Shown: positions 41,082-53,000 of the stretch, piece by piece | Layout of the letters: each line of letters starts with the position of its first letter | Position numbering within the stretch: the stretch's first letter is position 1 | Assembly (NCBI RefSeq): GCF_037392515.1 | Contig: NC_090288.1 | Span: forward strand, 13,869,969-13,933,968 | Direction: 5' to 3' | Length of the DNA stretch: 64,000 bases | From: Haliotis asinina | Taxonomy: Eukaryota > Mollusca > Gastropoda > Lepetellida > Haliotidae | The notes under the pieces: model-generated | What the model was told of the DNA's origin: nothing | What the model saw: only the letters and a program-made list of their open reading frames with translations | Database searches by the model: none | Translations under genes and position numbers: made by a program

Positions 41082-44000
41082 TCAAGAATGGCGACGCTTG
41101 ATGGAGGAACGGACAAGTTTGATCACCTTATACGGATCAATATTAACGTTTGTACCCTGAAAAAAGAAAAGAAAATGTTAAATATTGTAAAAACCTCCGC
41201 CAACATCATCCGTCTGCATCGTCACCCACTCTACCACAGTGATGGTTCTCAGTAACATGAGAGAAAAGTCATGGCCATCCTGTAAATCTTAGCAGTTTCA
41301 GATGATGCAATCGAAGTTCTGCAGGATTTTTCATGATTTTTCATGTTTTAATTTATATTCCACTTTTGCTGCTTCTTTCTTCCAGTGGGTGGTGGGGTAG
41401 TTAGAGTGGTGGTTAAAGCATTCAATCGTCATGCCAAAGACCCTGGTTCTATTCCCCACATGGTTATGAGAGTGTGAAGCCCATCACTGGTGTCCCTGCC
41501 ATGATGTTGCTGGAATATTGCTAAAAGTGGCATAAAACCATACTCACTCACTCCCATTTTTCTCTAGAGATGGTGAGACTTTTGGTGACCTCCCCTGATC
41601 TATACAATCTATACATAACCAGTCCCTGGGCTCCCCAAAAAGACAATCCATCCACTCACAGCGAACAGCTCAAGGGAGCTCATGTCTGTCCTGATTTCTG
41701 CCACAGCCCCTCGAGTCACGATACGAGCATGCGCTGGGATCACGCCTGCATGAGAATCCTGGAATCAATGACAATCATTTGGTAACATGACAAAAAAAAC
41801 GTAATACAGGACAAATTTTTATGGATAGCAACTTCTTGAGTTTATTTTCACTATCCATAAAAATTTGTCCTGTATTACTACGCCAATTTCTAAATGCCTT
41901 TTAAGAATCACAAAAAAAAAACAGTGTTATTGTTGAGCTAATATTTGGATAGTGCCGACATCCAGTTCAACTGTTTGTTTAGGTAGTTCCAAATCGTTTG
42001 TATTTGATTATGAGTTTACCAGCTACATGGTGGCGGTCTGTATAAATAAAGTCTGAACCAGACAATCTAGTGATAGTTGTCATGAGCATCCATCCACATA
42101 ATTGGGATACCATGACATGACATGATATGAAAATCTTCTGTGACCAATGACCCTCAAAACAATTTTGATCTAAAGACATTCTAACCTACATTGTTTCATT
42201 TATTTGTCTATATTTGGACACTCGGTAAACGGTAAACCATGTTCCCAGGCTCATACAAATACAATACATTCATACCAGACCCGTCCATACATGTACATGA
42301 GTGAGTCCCATGGCATATCCATTAGGAGCATGTGTACACTAAGCGAACATAATCATGAAAACCGATCTTCACTGCTCTCTGGATTCATCCTTTCAACAAA
42401 CCAAAAACATGTATCAACCGATGCCACATCACGATCAATTCCTTTGGGTTATATCTCGGTTGAGAGCTACTTACCAAAGGCGGAAGACCAATCCCAACAC
42501 TGAAGCAAAGCTTGTCAATATCATCGATGAAGGCTGCAACATAAAGGACACTGTCACAGAGGCATAATCCATGTAAGGTTTTGTATGTTGTTTCACATCA
42601 CACTCAGCAATATTACAGCAAAATGGCAACAGTCTGTAAACAATTGAGTTTGGATCAGACAATCCTGTGATCAACATCACTTGGGGCAAGTTGTCTCATG
42701 TGCCAGGCTAGAGATCCAGCAAGCTTGGATGTACTGAGATTGAGCCACAAAACCTTGGAGTCAACTTTTTGTGCACACACTTTCAGTCTTGTCACAACCT
42801 CTTTGTACAGTACACAACTCTGTGCACTTAAAAGAACCCACGAATCTGTTGGTATATGACAAGCTGATGACCAGGACCAGATGGTGGCCAAAGGAATATG
42901 TGCAAACACCAAGTTGTGAGCATAGGAACATGCAGTAAACTTGGACAGAGTACTGTGACAAAGTGAACAAGTCCTCCCAGGTGTGACTGGGTACCTCGTA
43001 AGGATGGGAGAGTCACAATAAGTTGGCATGCCTAGTGGCTGCAAGAGTTGTATGATGCCAAGGGAACTGAGAAAGACAATACAGGGTTATCCTTGTGATT
43101 AAGGGAAAAATGCCAGCGCCTTGAGTGTGTACTAGTTGCGTGGATATGTGCGCAACATAAATATCCTATAATAATAAATAATACTCAAGAGCATCATTTT
43201 ACGTCAAACCAAGCTAGTGAGCCTGACCACTTGAGTCACCTCTTAAAATAAGAATGAGTTGCTGAAAACCTCCAATGAATCCATAGTTATTACGAATCCA
43301 CACAATCTTCCCTGGTGAGTATTTGCCAACTAACCTCGAAGTGTATAGTAGATAAGCTCGAAGAAGCTTTCCCCAGGTGTGGGGCTCAAGATGACCACTT
43401 CATGGTCCTTCTTTGGCACCTGTAACAAACCAGGAATGAAACACGGATCAAATCTACACAAAGGTGTGACCTCTTTACGTTGGGCTGGATATAGTCCCAC
43501 AGTCCCTGAACCAGATTATTTTCACTACTGCCAAGTTTAAGCAATGATAAGCAAGGCTAGATTTCTTCAGGCCCTGAATCTGTGTTCTCCTTGGGTCTAA
43601 TTTTCAATTTATATGGGTTTGTTTGTTACTATACATATAAGCATTAGTCTTGGCTAGACACTTCAATGAAAGACAAAAAATAATTCTAAGAAGATGATCT
43701 AAATAGGAAGTGTGCATCATAAAATGTTATTGGCTAGAGTCACTAGTGCCTGCAATCTTTTCAGTGCTTGCAAATGGACTGAATTTGTCTCTCAGGTGAA
43801 TGTTTCTCCATAGCAAAAACTTGGTTTATTCAAAATGAACACTCAGCCAATGATACTTAGTCTCTTGTATTTTGGCAATTCTGAATGACCAATGAACATA
43901 GCTGTAGCAAAATGGGAGAGATGTAACTTTGTGGATAAATCGAAATTACTTCACAGTTAATGCAGAAAACAGGTTTTCTATTAATCTGTAATTAAAACAC

Positions 44001-47000
44001 ATTCTGTATTTTTACTGATCAGAAACATTAAGAAACTGATACACTTTCAGTTCAAAACAATTTTACACATAACAGAGCACACTTCTAGTTCAGTGAATAA
44101 TTCTGAATTGCAGAATCAGTTTTAGTTTCACTCATTAGCTTTTCCTGGAATTTAGCAACATCTGACTGGTTTCTTAGAATTGGTTTAAAAGACGTGTACA
44201 GTAACACTGTTACTTACAGTAATACATCAAATACTGTCTTAGTAATCACAGTTAGAACCCACACTCGCTTTTAGGCATTGGCCTAGCGCTGGCACTATAT
44301 AAGATCGTGTTCATTATTCTGTCTCTAGTACTTCATTTCCAGACATGGTTAGACATGACAAGGACATATGATATGAAATGTTGTATACTGGAATTGAGAG
44401 TACTGTACTCGATGTGAGGACTGATCTCTAATAAGAGCAATGGTCATTGTGATGCACTTGAAATCAGCTTCACCCATAAATCATTGCACGTCCTTCTCAT
44501 TAATTGCAAGTATGCAAGTATGCTTTCATGTTGCTTTTAGCAATATTCTAGCAATATTGAAGCAGGGAACATCAGAAATGGGATTCACACATTGTACAAA
44601 GCTGTTCCTCAGCCCCAAGTCATCAGATACAGCCCTTGACATGAAAATTTAAGTATCATCATGACTCCCTGGTATCATGAGAGGGAGTCATGGACATGTT
44701 TTGGTTTCATCAAGATGTCAACTGTGATTGTAAAAATAAATAAAATGAAAAACAAGGTAAAGCAGGTCAGGTACTGAATCAGCCCTGAGCAGTTAACTGG
44801 CAAACAATAAATAAAGTAGTTTTAAACAACAACAAATTACAAGCTTACATTATCAGAACTCAGGGTCCAGTAGAGTTGCGTCAGCAATGCTGCAAGCTTC
44901 TATATTCAGTTCGTATTTGAGATAATTTGTGTGTCAAATACACATTTTTTTGCGTCAGGGCAAACACTGTAGATAACATGTTTGTGGAAGATAAAATGGA
45001 CTTGTGCATGCTATACTCACTATATTGGCAATGGCCACTGCTTCCTTATGTCTGACTGACAGACCCATGGCACTGTAGACAGAGACGAGGTCTGTGAAAT
45101 AGTTGTGGTTGAACCTGCGGTAGTACTCCTCTGCTCCTTCCCTCCAAGCTTCTACCACACCTGCACACACAAGGACCAATGAAGATCTAGGTTAGAATTG
45201 GTGTTCAGCTGCGATGCTTGATGAAAGAAGTGTGAGTGAGTGAGTGAGTGAGTGAGTGAGTGAGTGAGTGAGTGAGTGAGTGAGTGAGTGAGTTTAGTTT
45301 TCCACCGCACTCAGTAATATTCCAGCTATATGGTAGCAGTCTGTAAAAAAGACTGGACCAAGCAATCCAGTGATCAACAGCATTACCATCGATCTACAGA
45401 ACTGGAATATGATCATATATGTCAACCAAGTCAGCAAGCCTGACCACACGATCTCTAAAGTTGCCTCTCACGACATGGGTTGCTGAAGACTGTATCTTCA
45501 CTGGTCTGTTCTGAATTGGGTTCCAGTGTTTGAACAAAGAACAGGAATCAATTTCAGAGATGTTAACCTACTTACACAGGTACAACCTACCATGAAAACC
45601 TAGTTGCACCAGCCAAATTTCAGTTGCAGTGCCCCTGTATTAAAACATCAGAGGTTTGAGGCACATAAGCATAATTTCGATATGTAGTACCCATGAAACT
45701 GTAGCAACACAGTCTCTGATCCCTGTTTACAAGAGCTGTCATAGCCAAGATGTGCCTATAAATGGCAATGTTTCAGAGTCACAGCTACTCAAAGTTTAGA
45801 AGAATGATGAGCTGACATACTTATGCTTATAATCTTAGATTTATTGTTGATTTATTCCTCAAACATTGACTTGCACCTGGTGCAAGTTTGACTAATAACC
45901 AGGTTGCACTTTTGCATTGCACCAATGCAAGTACGAAAGTACTAAATCAGTCATTGAAGAAACAAATAAAACCTATCGACACAAGTGTGACATTATAAGT
46001 TGTTCGCTAGTCATGAGGGGGCCATGGGCTCATGTACCTTCGAGGGACCCCAAGGGACTAGTGAACAACGCATTTAACTCACCGAACACCTGAGTTTCAA
46101 TTTCGAACTGCTTGAAGCACTTCTGTTGAATGCGAGGCAAATCACCATTTTGCAGACGACACAAGGTAAACAGATTTAGAGTTATCTCCCTTCCATTGAT
46201 GTTCAATCGCAAAAAACATCGGTAATTTCCGTGCTTGAAGCGTGATTCAATGTCATTCAAGGCAAAGAAGTACTACCATGAGGCACCAGAAGAGAATTCC
46301 CAGCGGTGTACATTGAAAATAATACATAGACTGTATTCTGAAAATAGAATAGTGCTCAGCCAATCGGAAAGCAACATTCATGTGTGAGGTAAGATAATAA
46401 GCAATACTGACCATGATACCTGTGTGGGCTGAGGAATCCGTGTACATGGGGGTGTATCTGGCTGGCACCAGAGTGGGGGAGGAGGTCCCACACCATCTGG
46501 GGGTACTGAGCAATGGGGTCTCGCTGGTGGGCAACCTTGAACCTGGACAAACATCATTAGGCATAGACCATCAGATATTCTCAGACAGTGTTGGTTGTTT
46601 GGTTGTTTAACGTCACACTCTGCAATATTTCATCTATTTGGCAGACTTCTGTAAATAATTGAGCCTGAATCACACATTCCTGTGATGAACAGCCTTATCA
46701 TTGAGATACACAAATAGGATACCATGACATGTGTCAACCAAATCACCAAGCTGACCATCCGATCCAATTAGTCACCTCTAGCTTGCATTACTGAAGACTA
46801 ATTCTAGCCAGTTTCTGATCAGTTGTTAGATAAACCGTATTTGACAATCACAAGTTCTGTGACCTTCTTCTTACACACCATTTACTGATTAAAGTATTAA
46901 AAACAGATGTCATAAGCTGTTTGTCTTAAAAGTATATCAACGTATATAAAGGGTTAGATCAATTCTGATCCAGATCTTCACAGGTCGATTCAGAGTGAAG

Positions 47001-50000
47001 GCCTGGACACAACTGTTGTATAAGTCAATTACCCACCACTCTTGCGAGAGTCTCATGAGATCCATGAACTCGGCCTTGTTCCAGTTGAGTGGGTGATGCT
47101 TTTTGAACATGAACAGGGCGTGCCACTTCTCCATCTTGAACGTGTTTGATGCTGTGTAAGACATGGAAGACTCGAGGCGGTGTGTCACATGCTCTGCCGT
47201 GAAACTGGGAACATCGCAGCATTGTTACTTGAGTTACAGATCGTCACTGGAATCTGGGTTCCATGCTTAACACAGTACTTGGATCATATATCCCAGAAAT
47301 AGGACCATACATTGCTGAGCTTGGATCACACAAGACAGTGCTTGGGTCACACTAGACAGTGCTTGGGTCATACTAGACAGTGCTTGGGTCATACTAGACA
47401 GTGCTTGGACCATACAGGGTAGTGCTTGGATCATACAAGACAGTGCTTGGACCATTCTAGACAGTGCTTGGGTCATACTAGACAGTGCTTGGACCATACA
47501 GGGCAGTGCTTGGATCATACAAGACAGTGCCTGGATCATACTAGACAGTGCTTGGATCATACAAGACAGTGCTTGGGTCATACAAGACAGTGCTTGGACC
47601 ATTCTAGACAGTGCTTGGGTCATACTAGACAGTGCTTGGACCATACAGGGCAGTGCTTGGATCATACAAGACAGTGCCTGGATCATACTAGACAGTGCTT
47701 GGATCATACAAGACAGTGCTTGGGTCATACAAGACAGTGCTTGGGTCATACTAGACAGTGCTTGGGTCTTACTAGGCAGTGCTTGGACCATACAGGGTAG
47801 TGCTTGGATCATACTAGACAGTGCTTGGACCATTCTAGACAGTGCTTGGACCATACAAGACAGTGCTTGGGTCATACTAGACAGTGCTTGGATCATACAA
47901 GAGAGTGCTTGGACCATACAAGACAGTGCTTGGACCATACTAGACAGTGCTTGGACCATACTAGACAATGCTTGGACCATACAAGACAGTGCTTGGGTCA
48001 TACTAGACAGTGCTTGGACCATACAGGGCAGTGCTTGGATCATACAAGACAGTGCTTGGATCATACTAGACAGTGCTTGGACCATACAAGACAGTGCTTG
48101 GACCATAGAGGGCAGTGCTTGGATCATACTAGACAGTGCTTGGACCATACAAGACAGTGTTTGGACCACACATGACAGTTGGATTAGCCAAAGGATATTT
48201 TTATGGCAACCTTGCACACAGCAAACAAGCCCAAACAACCAGCCCACCAAACCACACTGTAACCATTTGTAACAAATGCTATTTTGTAGTGACCCAGTAC
48301 TTTTGTTGGGTAGATTCTCATCTGGGATTCAAACACACACCCTCAGAGTCAGGCACCTAAACATATGCATGCTTCCTCACACCACCACATTCGTAATAGT
48401 TGGGAGATAAGGCAGGTCAAGGTACAGAAATTTACATGGAATATGCATCAAATGGTAGATTCATCAGGCTTTTGATGTGTGTCGTGATGCAAAAGTACTT
48501 ACTTTTTATAATTGCAGAAATCGCAGGATTCCTTACTGTTCACAGTCAGTCTTTCGACACTGAAACAAAATGTAATTGAACTGGGATTGATTTGGGTTTG
48601 GCTTTGTTTGGATTTCCCTAGATATTGGATGTATTGATGGTATCATATCTGTTTTTAAGTAGAGATTGTCTGGTGATATATGAAGCAATAAGCGACCATT
48701 CAGATTGGCTGCTGGACAGGTGATGATGATTTTTATGCAGAAGCATGACCAATGATGTGAATGACCATCCCCTCAAATTCATGTACAAAAATATGTCACC
48801 CCCATGTCATATACAAAATCAAATCCTCTCTCCCTTCCAATAATTTTTGAGCGTACAATGCACACAATTTGGTAATGCCTCCTAGTGTATGTGTACAAAA
48901 CTGCCAACAGTGACACACTCCATAATCTCAAAACAAAACGACCCCACCCACCCTCAATCCCCTAAAATCATAGATACTTTTTCAAGGTCATATGATATTC
49001 ATGGGAATGACTGACACAAGCGAGACCTTAGCACTACCACTGACAAGCAAAGTTTCATATATTTTCGGGAGGTCTCATTGTTCTCAGGTGACAAAAAGAA
49101 AACGACATTCGTTGCAGAAATGATAAATTTCCAATATAACCATCCCCAATTTAGCCAACTATAATAGCTGTCAACAGCCAAGCATGGTTGTACAACTGAT
49201 CAGGTATAGCAAAGAAATATTTGGTGGTTGCACAATATGAAACCAGAACTGGTTCTCGAATAGTTGGCAAGTTGGCATGCACAAACACAGCCAGTTTAAT
49301 CCCAGAAATAGTACCTTGCAAGCCTTAGAGACCCTTTTATACATAGGCTGGTGAAATAAACCCTTTTATTAGAAAGCGATCATAAGCTAACATGCTCTTA
49401 ACTCTGATACTTTAACACAGCCTTACATGTCATTTTTCTGTCCCTGCTTTGTGGGACATGGCTTCAGTAGTTTTGGTAACATGGATTTACTACCCTTTGG
49501 CCAGCATGTGGTTTGGACTTAACATGGATGTACTACCCTTGGGCCAGCATGTGGTTTGGATTTAACATGCATTTATTACCCTTGGGTCAGCATGTGGTTT
49601 GGACTTAACATGGATTTACTACCCTTGGGCCAGCATGTGGTTTGGATTTAACATGGATTTACTACCCTTGGGCCAGCATGTGGTTTAGATTTAACATGGA
49701 TTTACTACCCTTGGGCCAGCATGTGGTTTGGACTTAACATGGATTTACTACCCTTGGGCCAGCATGTGGTTTGGATTTAACATGGATTTACTACCCTTGG
49801 GCCAGCATGTGGTTTGGATTTAACATGGATTTACTACCCTTGGGCCAGCATGTGACGTGGATTTAACATGGATTTACTACCCTTGAGCCAGCATGTGGTT
49901 TGGATTTAACATGGATGTACTACCCTTGGGCCAGCATGTGACGTGGATGTAACATGGATGTACTACCCTTGGGCCAGCATGTGACGTGGATGTAACATGG

Positions 50001-53000
50001 ATGTACTACCCTTGGGCCAGCATGTGACGTGGATTTAACATGGATTTACTACCCTTGGGCCAGCATGTGGTTTGGACTTAACATGGATTTATTACCCTTG
50101 GGCCAGCATGTGGTTTGGACTTAACATAGATTTACTACCCTTGGGCCAGCATGTGGTTTGGATTTAACATGGATTTACTACCCTTGGGTCAGCATGTGGT
50201 TTGGACTTAACATAGATTTATTACCCTTGGGCCAGCATGTGGTTTAGATTTAACATGGATTTACTACCCTTGGGTCAGCAAGTGGTTTGGATTTAACATG
50301 GATTTACTACCCTTGGGCCAGCATGTGGTTTAGATTTAACATGGATTTACTACCCTTGGGTCAGCAAGTGGTTTGGACTTAACATAGATTTATTACCCTT
50401 GGGCCAGCATGTGGTTTAGATTTAACATGGATTTACTACCCTTGGGTCAGCAAGTGGTTTAGATTTAACATGGATTTACTACCCTTGGGTCAGCAAGTGG
50501 TTTAGATTTAACATGGATTTATTACCCTTGGGTCAGCATGTGGTTTAGATTTAACATGGATTTACTACCCTTGGGTCAGCATGTGGTTTAGATTTAACAT
50601 GGATTTATTACCCTTGGGCCAGCATGTGGTTTAGATTTAACATGGATTTACTACCCTTGGGCCAGCAAGTGGTTTAGATTTAACATGGATTTACTACCCT
50701 TGGGTCAGCAAGTGGTTTGGACTTAACATAGATTTTTACCCTTGGGCCAGCATGTGGTTTAGATTTAACATGGATTTACTACCCTTGGGTCAGCAAGTGG
50801 TTTAGATTTAACATGGATTTACTACCCTTGGGTCAGCAAGTGGTTTGGATTTAACATGGATTTACTACCCTTGGGTCAGCAAGTGGTTTAGATTTAACAT
50901 GGATTTACTACCCTTGGGTCAGCAAGTGGTTTAGATTTAACATGGATTTATTACCCTTGGGTCAGCAAGTGGTTTAGATTTAACATGGATTTATTACCCT
51001 TGGGTCAGCAAGTGGTTTAGATTTAACATGGATTTATTACCCTTGGGTCAGCAAGTGGTTTAGATTTAACATGGATTTACTACCCTTGGGTCAGCAAGTG
51101 GTTTAGATTTAACATGGATTTATTACCCTTGGGCCAGCAAGTGGTTTGGATTTAACATGGATTTACTACCCTTGGGTCAGCAAGTGGTTTAGATTTAACA
51201 TGGATTTACTACCCTTGGGTCAGCAAGTGGTTTGGACTTAACATGGATTTACTACCCTTGGGCCAGCATGTGGTTTGGATTTATCAAAACATGACCACCC
51301 CCTCCACCTCCAGGTCACAGGACTGGGTCTAGATTTTCGAAGCTCTCTTAGCGCTAAGATAGTCATAAGTTAATGTCAATGTATAGCATTTACACTGCAT
51401 TTGCTTTAAAAATCTAGGCCCTGGCTACTAGAAAATTCTACTTGATTTACTCAAAAGTTGCCTGATCCAATTTGTATGGACTTAAAAGCGAGCGAAAGCC
51501 TGAAAAAATGCATATTTACTTCTATAATTAGTAGAGAAAATAGTGAGTGAGTTTTATTTTTACATTGCTTTTAGCAATACATTTCAGCAATATCATGCCA
51601 AGGGGGACCAAAAAAGGGGGGCCAAAAATTGTACCCATGTGGGGAATAGAACCTGGGTCTTCAGTGTGACAAGCGAACACCTTAACCACTTGGCTATCTT
51701 ACTGCCCCTCAAAAGATAAAGGTCATTAAAGGTTAAGCTGTTTGTCAGTGAACCCTAATAAAGATAAAAACAAATCGATGACTGAAAGAGACTTGAACTT
51801 GCATGAATTACATACATCAGATCTGAAATTTACTTCACATCCATTGACCAGTTTGGTGAAAAAAAAATAATACGAGAAATTTTAACTATGCCTGCAAGAC
51901 AAATATAACATCCATTCATTAATTTCAGTAATGTCCTAAACATTCTTCAATATTTTCAAAGTTTTCTATTCCCCCAAACATATTTTAACACATGATTTTT
52001 TTCTTTGTTACCCAACAACAATACCATACATTCTGTTACGGATGACATTAGACAAAAACTCTTCTCATTAGAAATGATTTTTGGACAATTGACAATAGCT
52101 GACATAAAACACATTACTAATGTCTCTCTGGCTCATCGGGAGTCTTAATGGGCCGTTTGTCCCTCAGAGGGTTGAAGATGGTGTACTCCCGGGTAATTCG
52201 GTTGAAAACATGAGTCACTTCCTGGGAAAGAAAACATTTATCATTTTGTGTTGGTTTACAAGTCAGAAACATATCAGCTACCCAATTGCCACTTATAAAT
52301 AACCAGATATGGACTAGCAGTGTTTCCCCAAGGCATAAAAATTTGGCAGTCATTATGACTCCCTAGTGTCAGGAGAGGGAGTCATGGGCATGTGTTTGAG
52401 AGTCAACGTTAATCAGTGCTTGCCCTAGACATGAAAAGTTAGAAGTCATCGTGACCAGGGAATCAGATATGCATGTTTTCTGTGTCCTGGGAAACACTGG
52501 ACTAGACAAACACTGGACTAGACAAACTTGTGGGCTTTGGTGTGGTTTGCGTTTTTACTCGACAAAATATGATTCACAACCGATACTTATTTCTAATCCT
52601 CCTTTCAATCAATTTTCAAATATTTACAATCAATGGAACTCGACTAATGAGAAATACTGCCAGTTTCAGCTCTCATATTCATTTGGCAATGTAGGTATAA
52701 ATGTTAATGTGAGTGCTACGACTCTTACCTGCTTATAAACCTGCTGGAATAACTCTTCACTACCACCAAGCCAGTTCTTCACTTTGGCTTGGAATGGTTT
52801 GGGCAAGATAAGTGGTGCTGGTCTCTTGGACACAGAGAACATAGCTGTAAAGCGTTGGTACAGATCCCTGAGAGAGAATGAGATATTTAAATACATTAAA
52901 TCTCTTGGTACATCAAACCACTACAATTGGCCTGTTCATACTGGTATTTAAGCTCATGGGTTAACAAAGACTGGTTGATTGATTGGTTGGTTGTTGTTGT

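Noticed and set aside
40254..41160. 239- and 294-codon ORFs on both strands
   Set aside because: Both come from the 48-bp minisatellite. The + ORF even runs antisense into the real exon 14 of the minus-strand gene.
41387..41460. Functional tRNA gene
   Set aside because: The A- and B-box-like head is followed by a SINE body and CTCACTC tail. No complete cloverleaf can be drawn.
42655..43044. 129-codon minus-strand ORF
   Set aside because: It lies in intron 11, does not match the gene phases and overlaps repeat-like sequence; exon 11 joins exon 12 cleanly without it.
47031..47040. Exon 8 donor at GTAATT (after TGG TGG)
   Set aside because: It gives phase 0, which does not fit exon 9. The donor 4 bases earlier (GTGGGT) restores the frame and gives the W-F-K-V-A-H junction.
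47426..48175. + strand ORFs of LDHTRQC heptads
   Set aside because: Translation of the 21-bp minisatellite in the antisense direction of the host gene.
52117..52119. TAG as the true end of a ~227-residue protein
   Set aside because: The stop arises only if intron 6 is kept. Splicing at TA|GTAATG joins in frame to exon 7 and continues to a 498-residue protein with a coherent GalT-like domain. The short form is kept only as a possible isoform.
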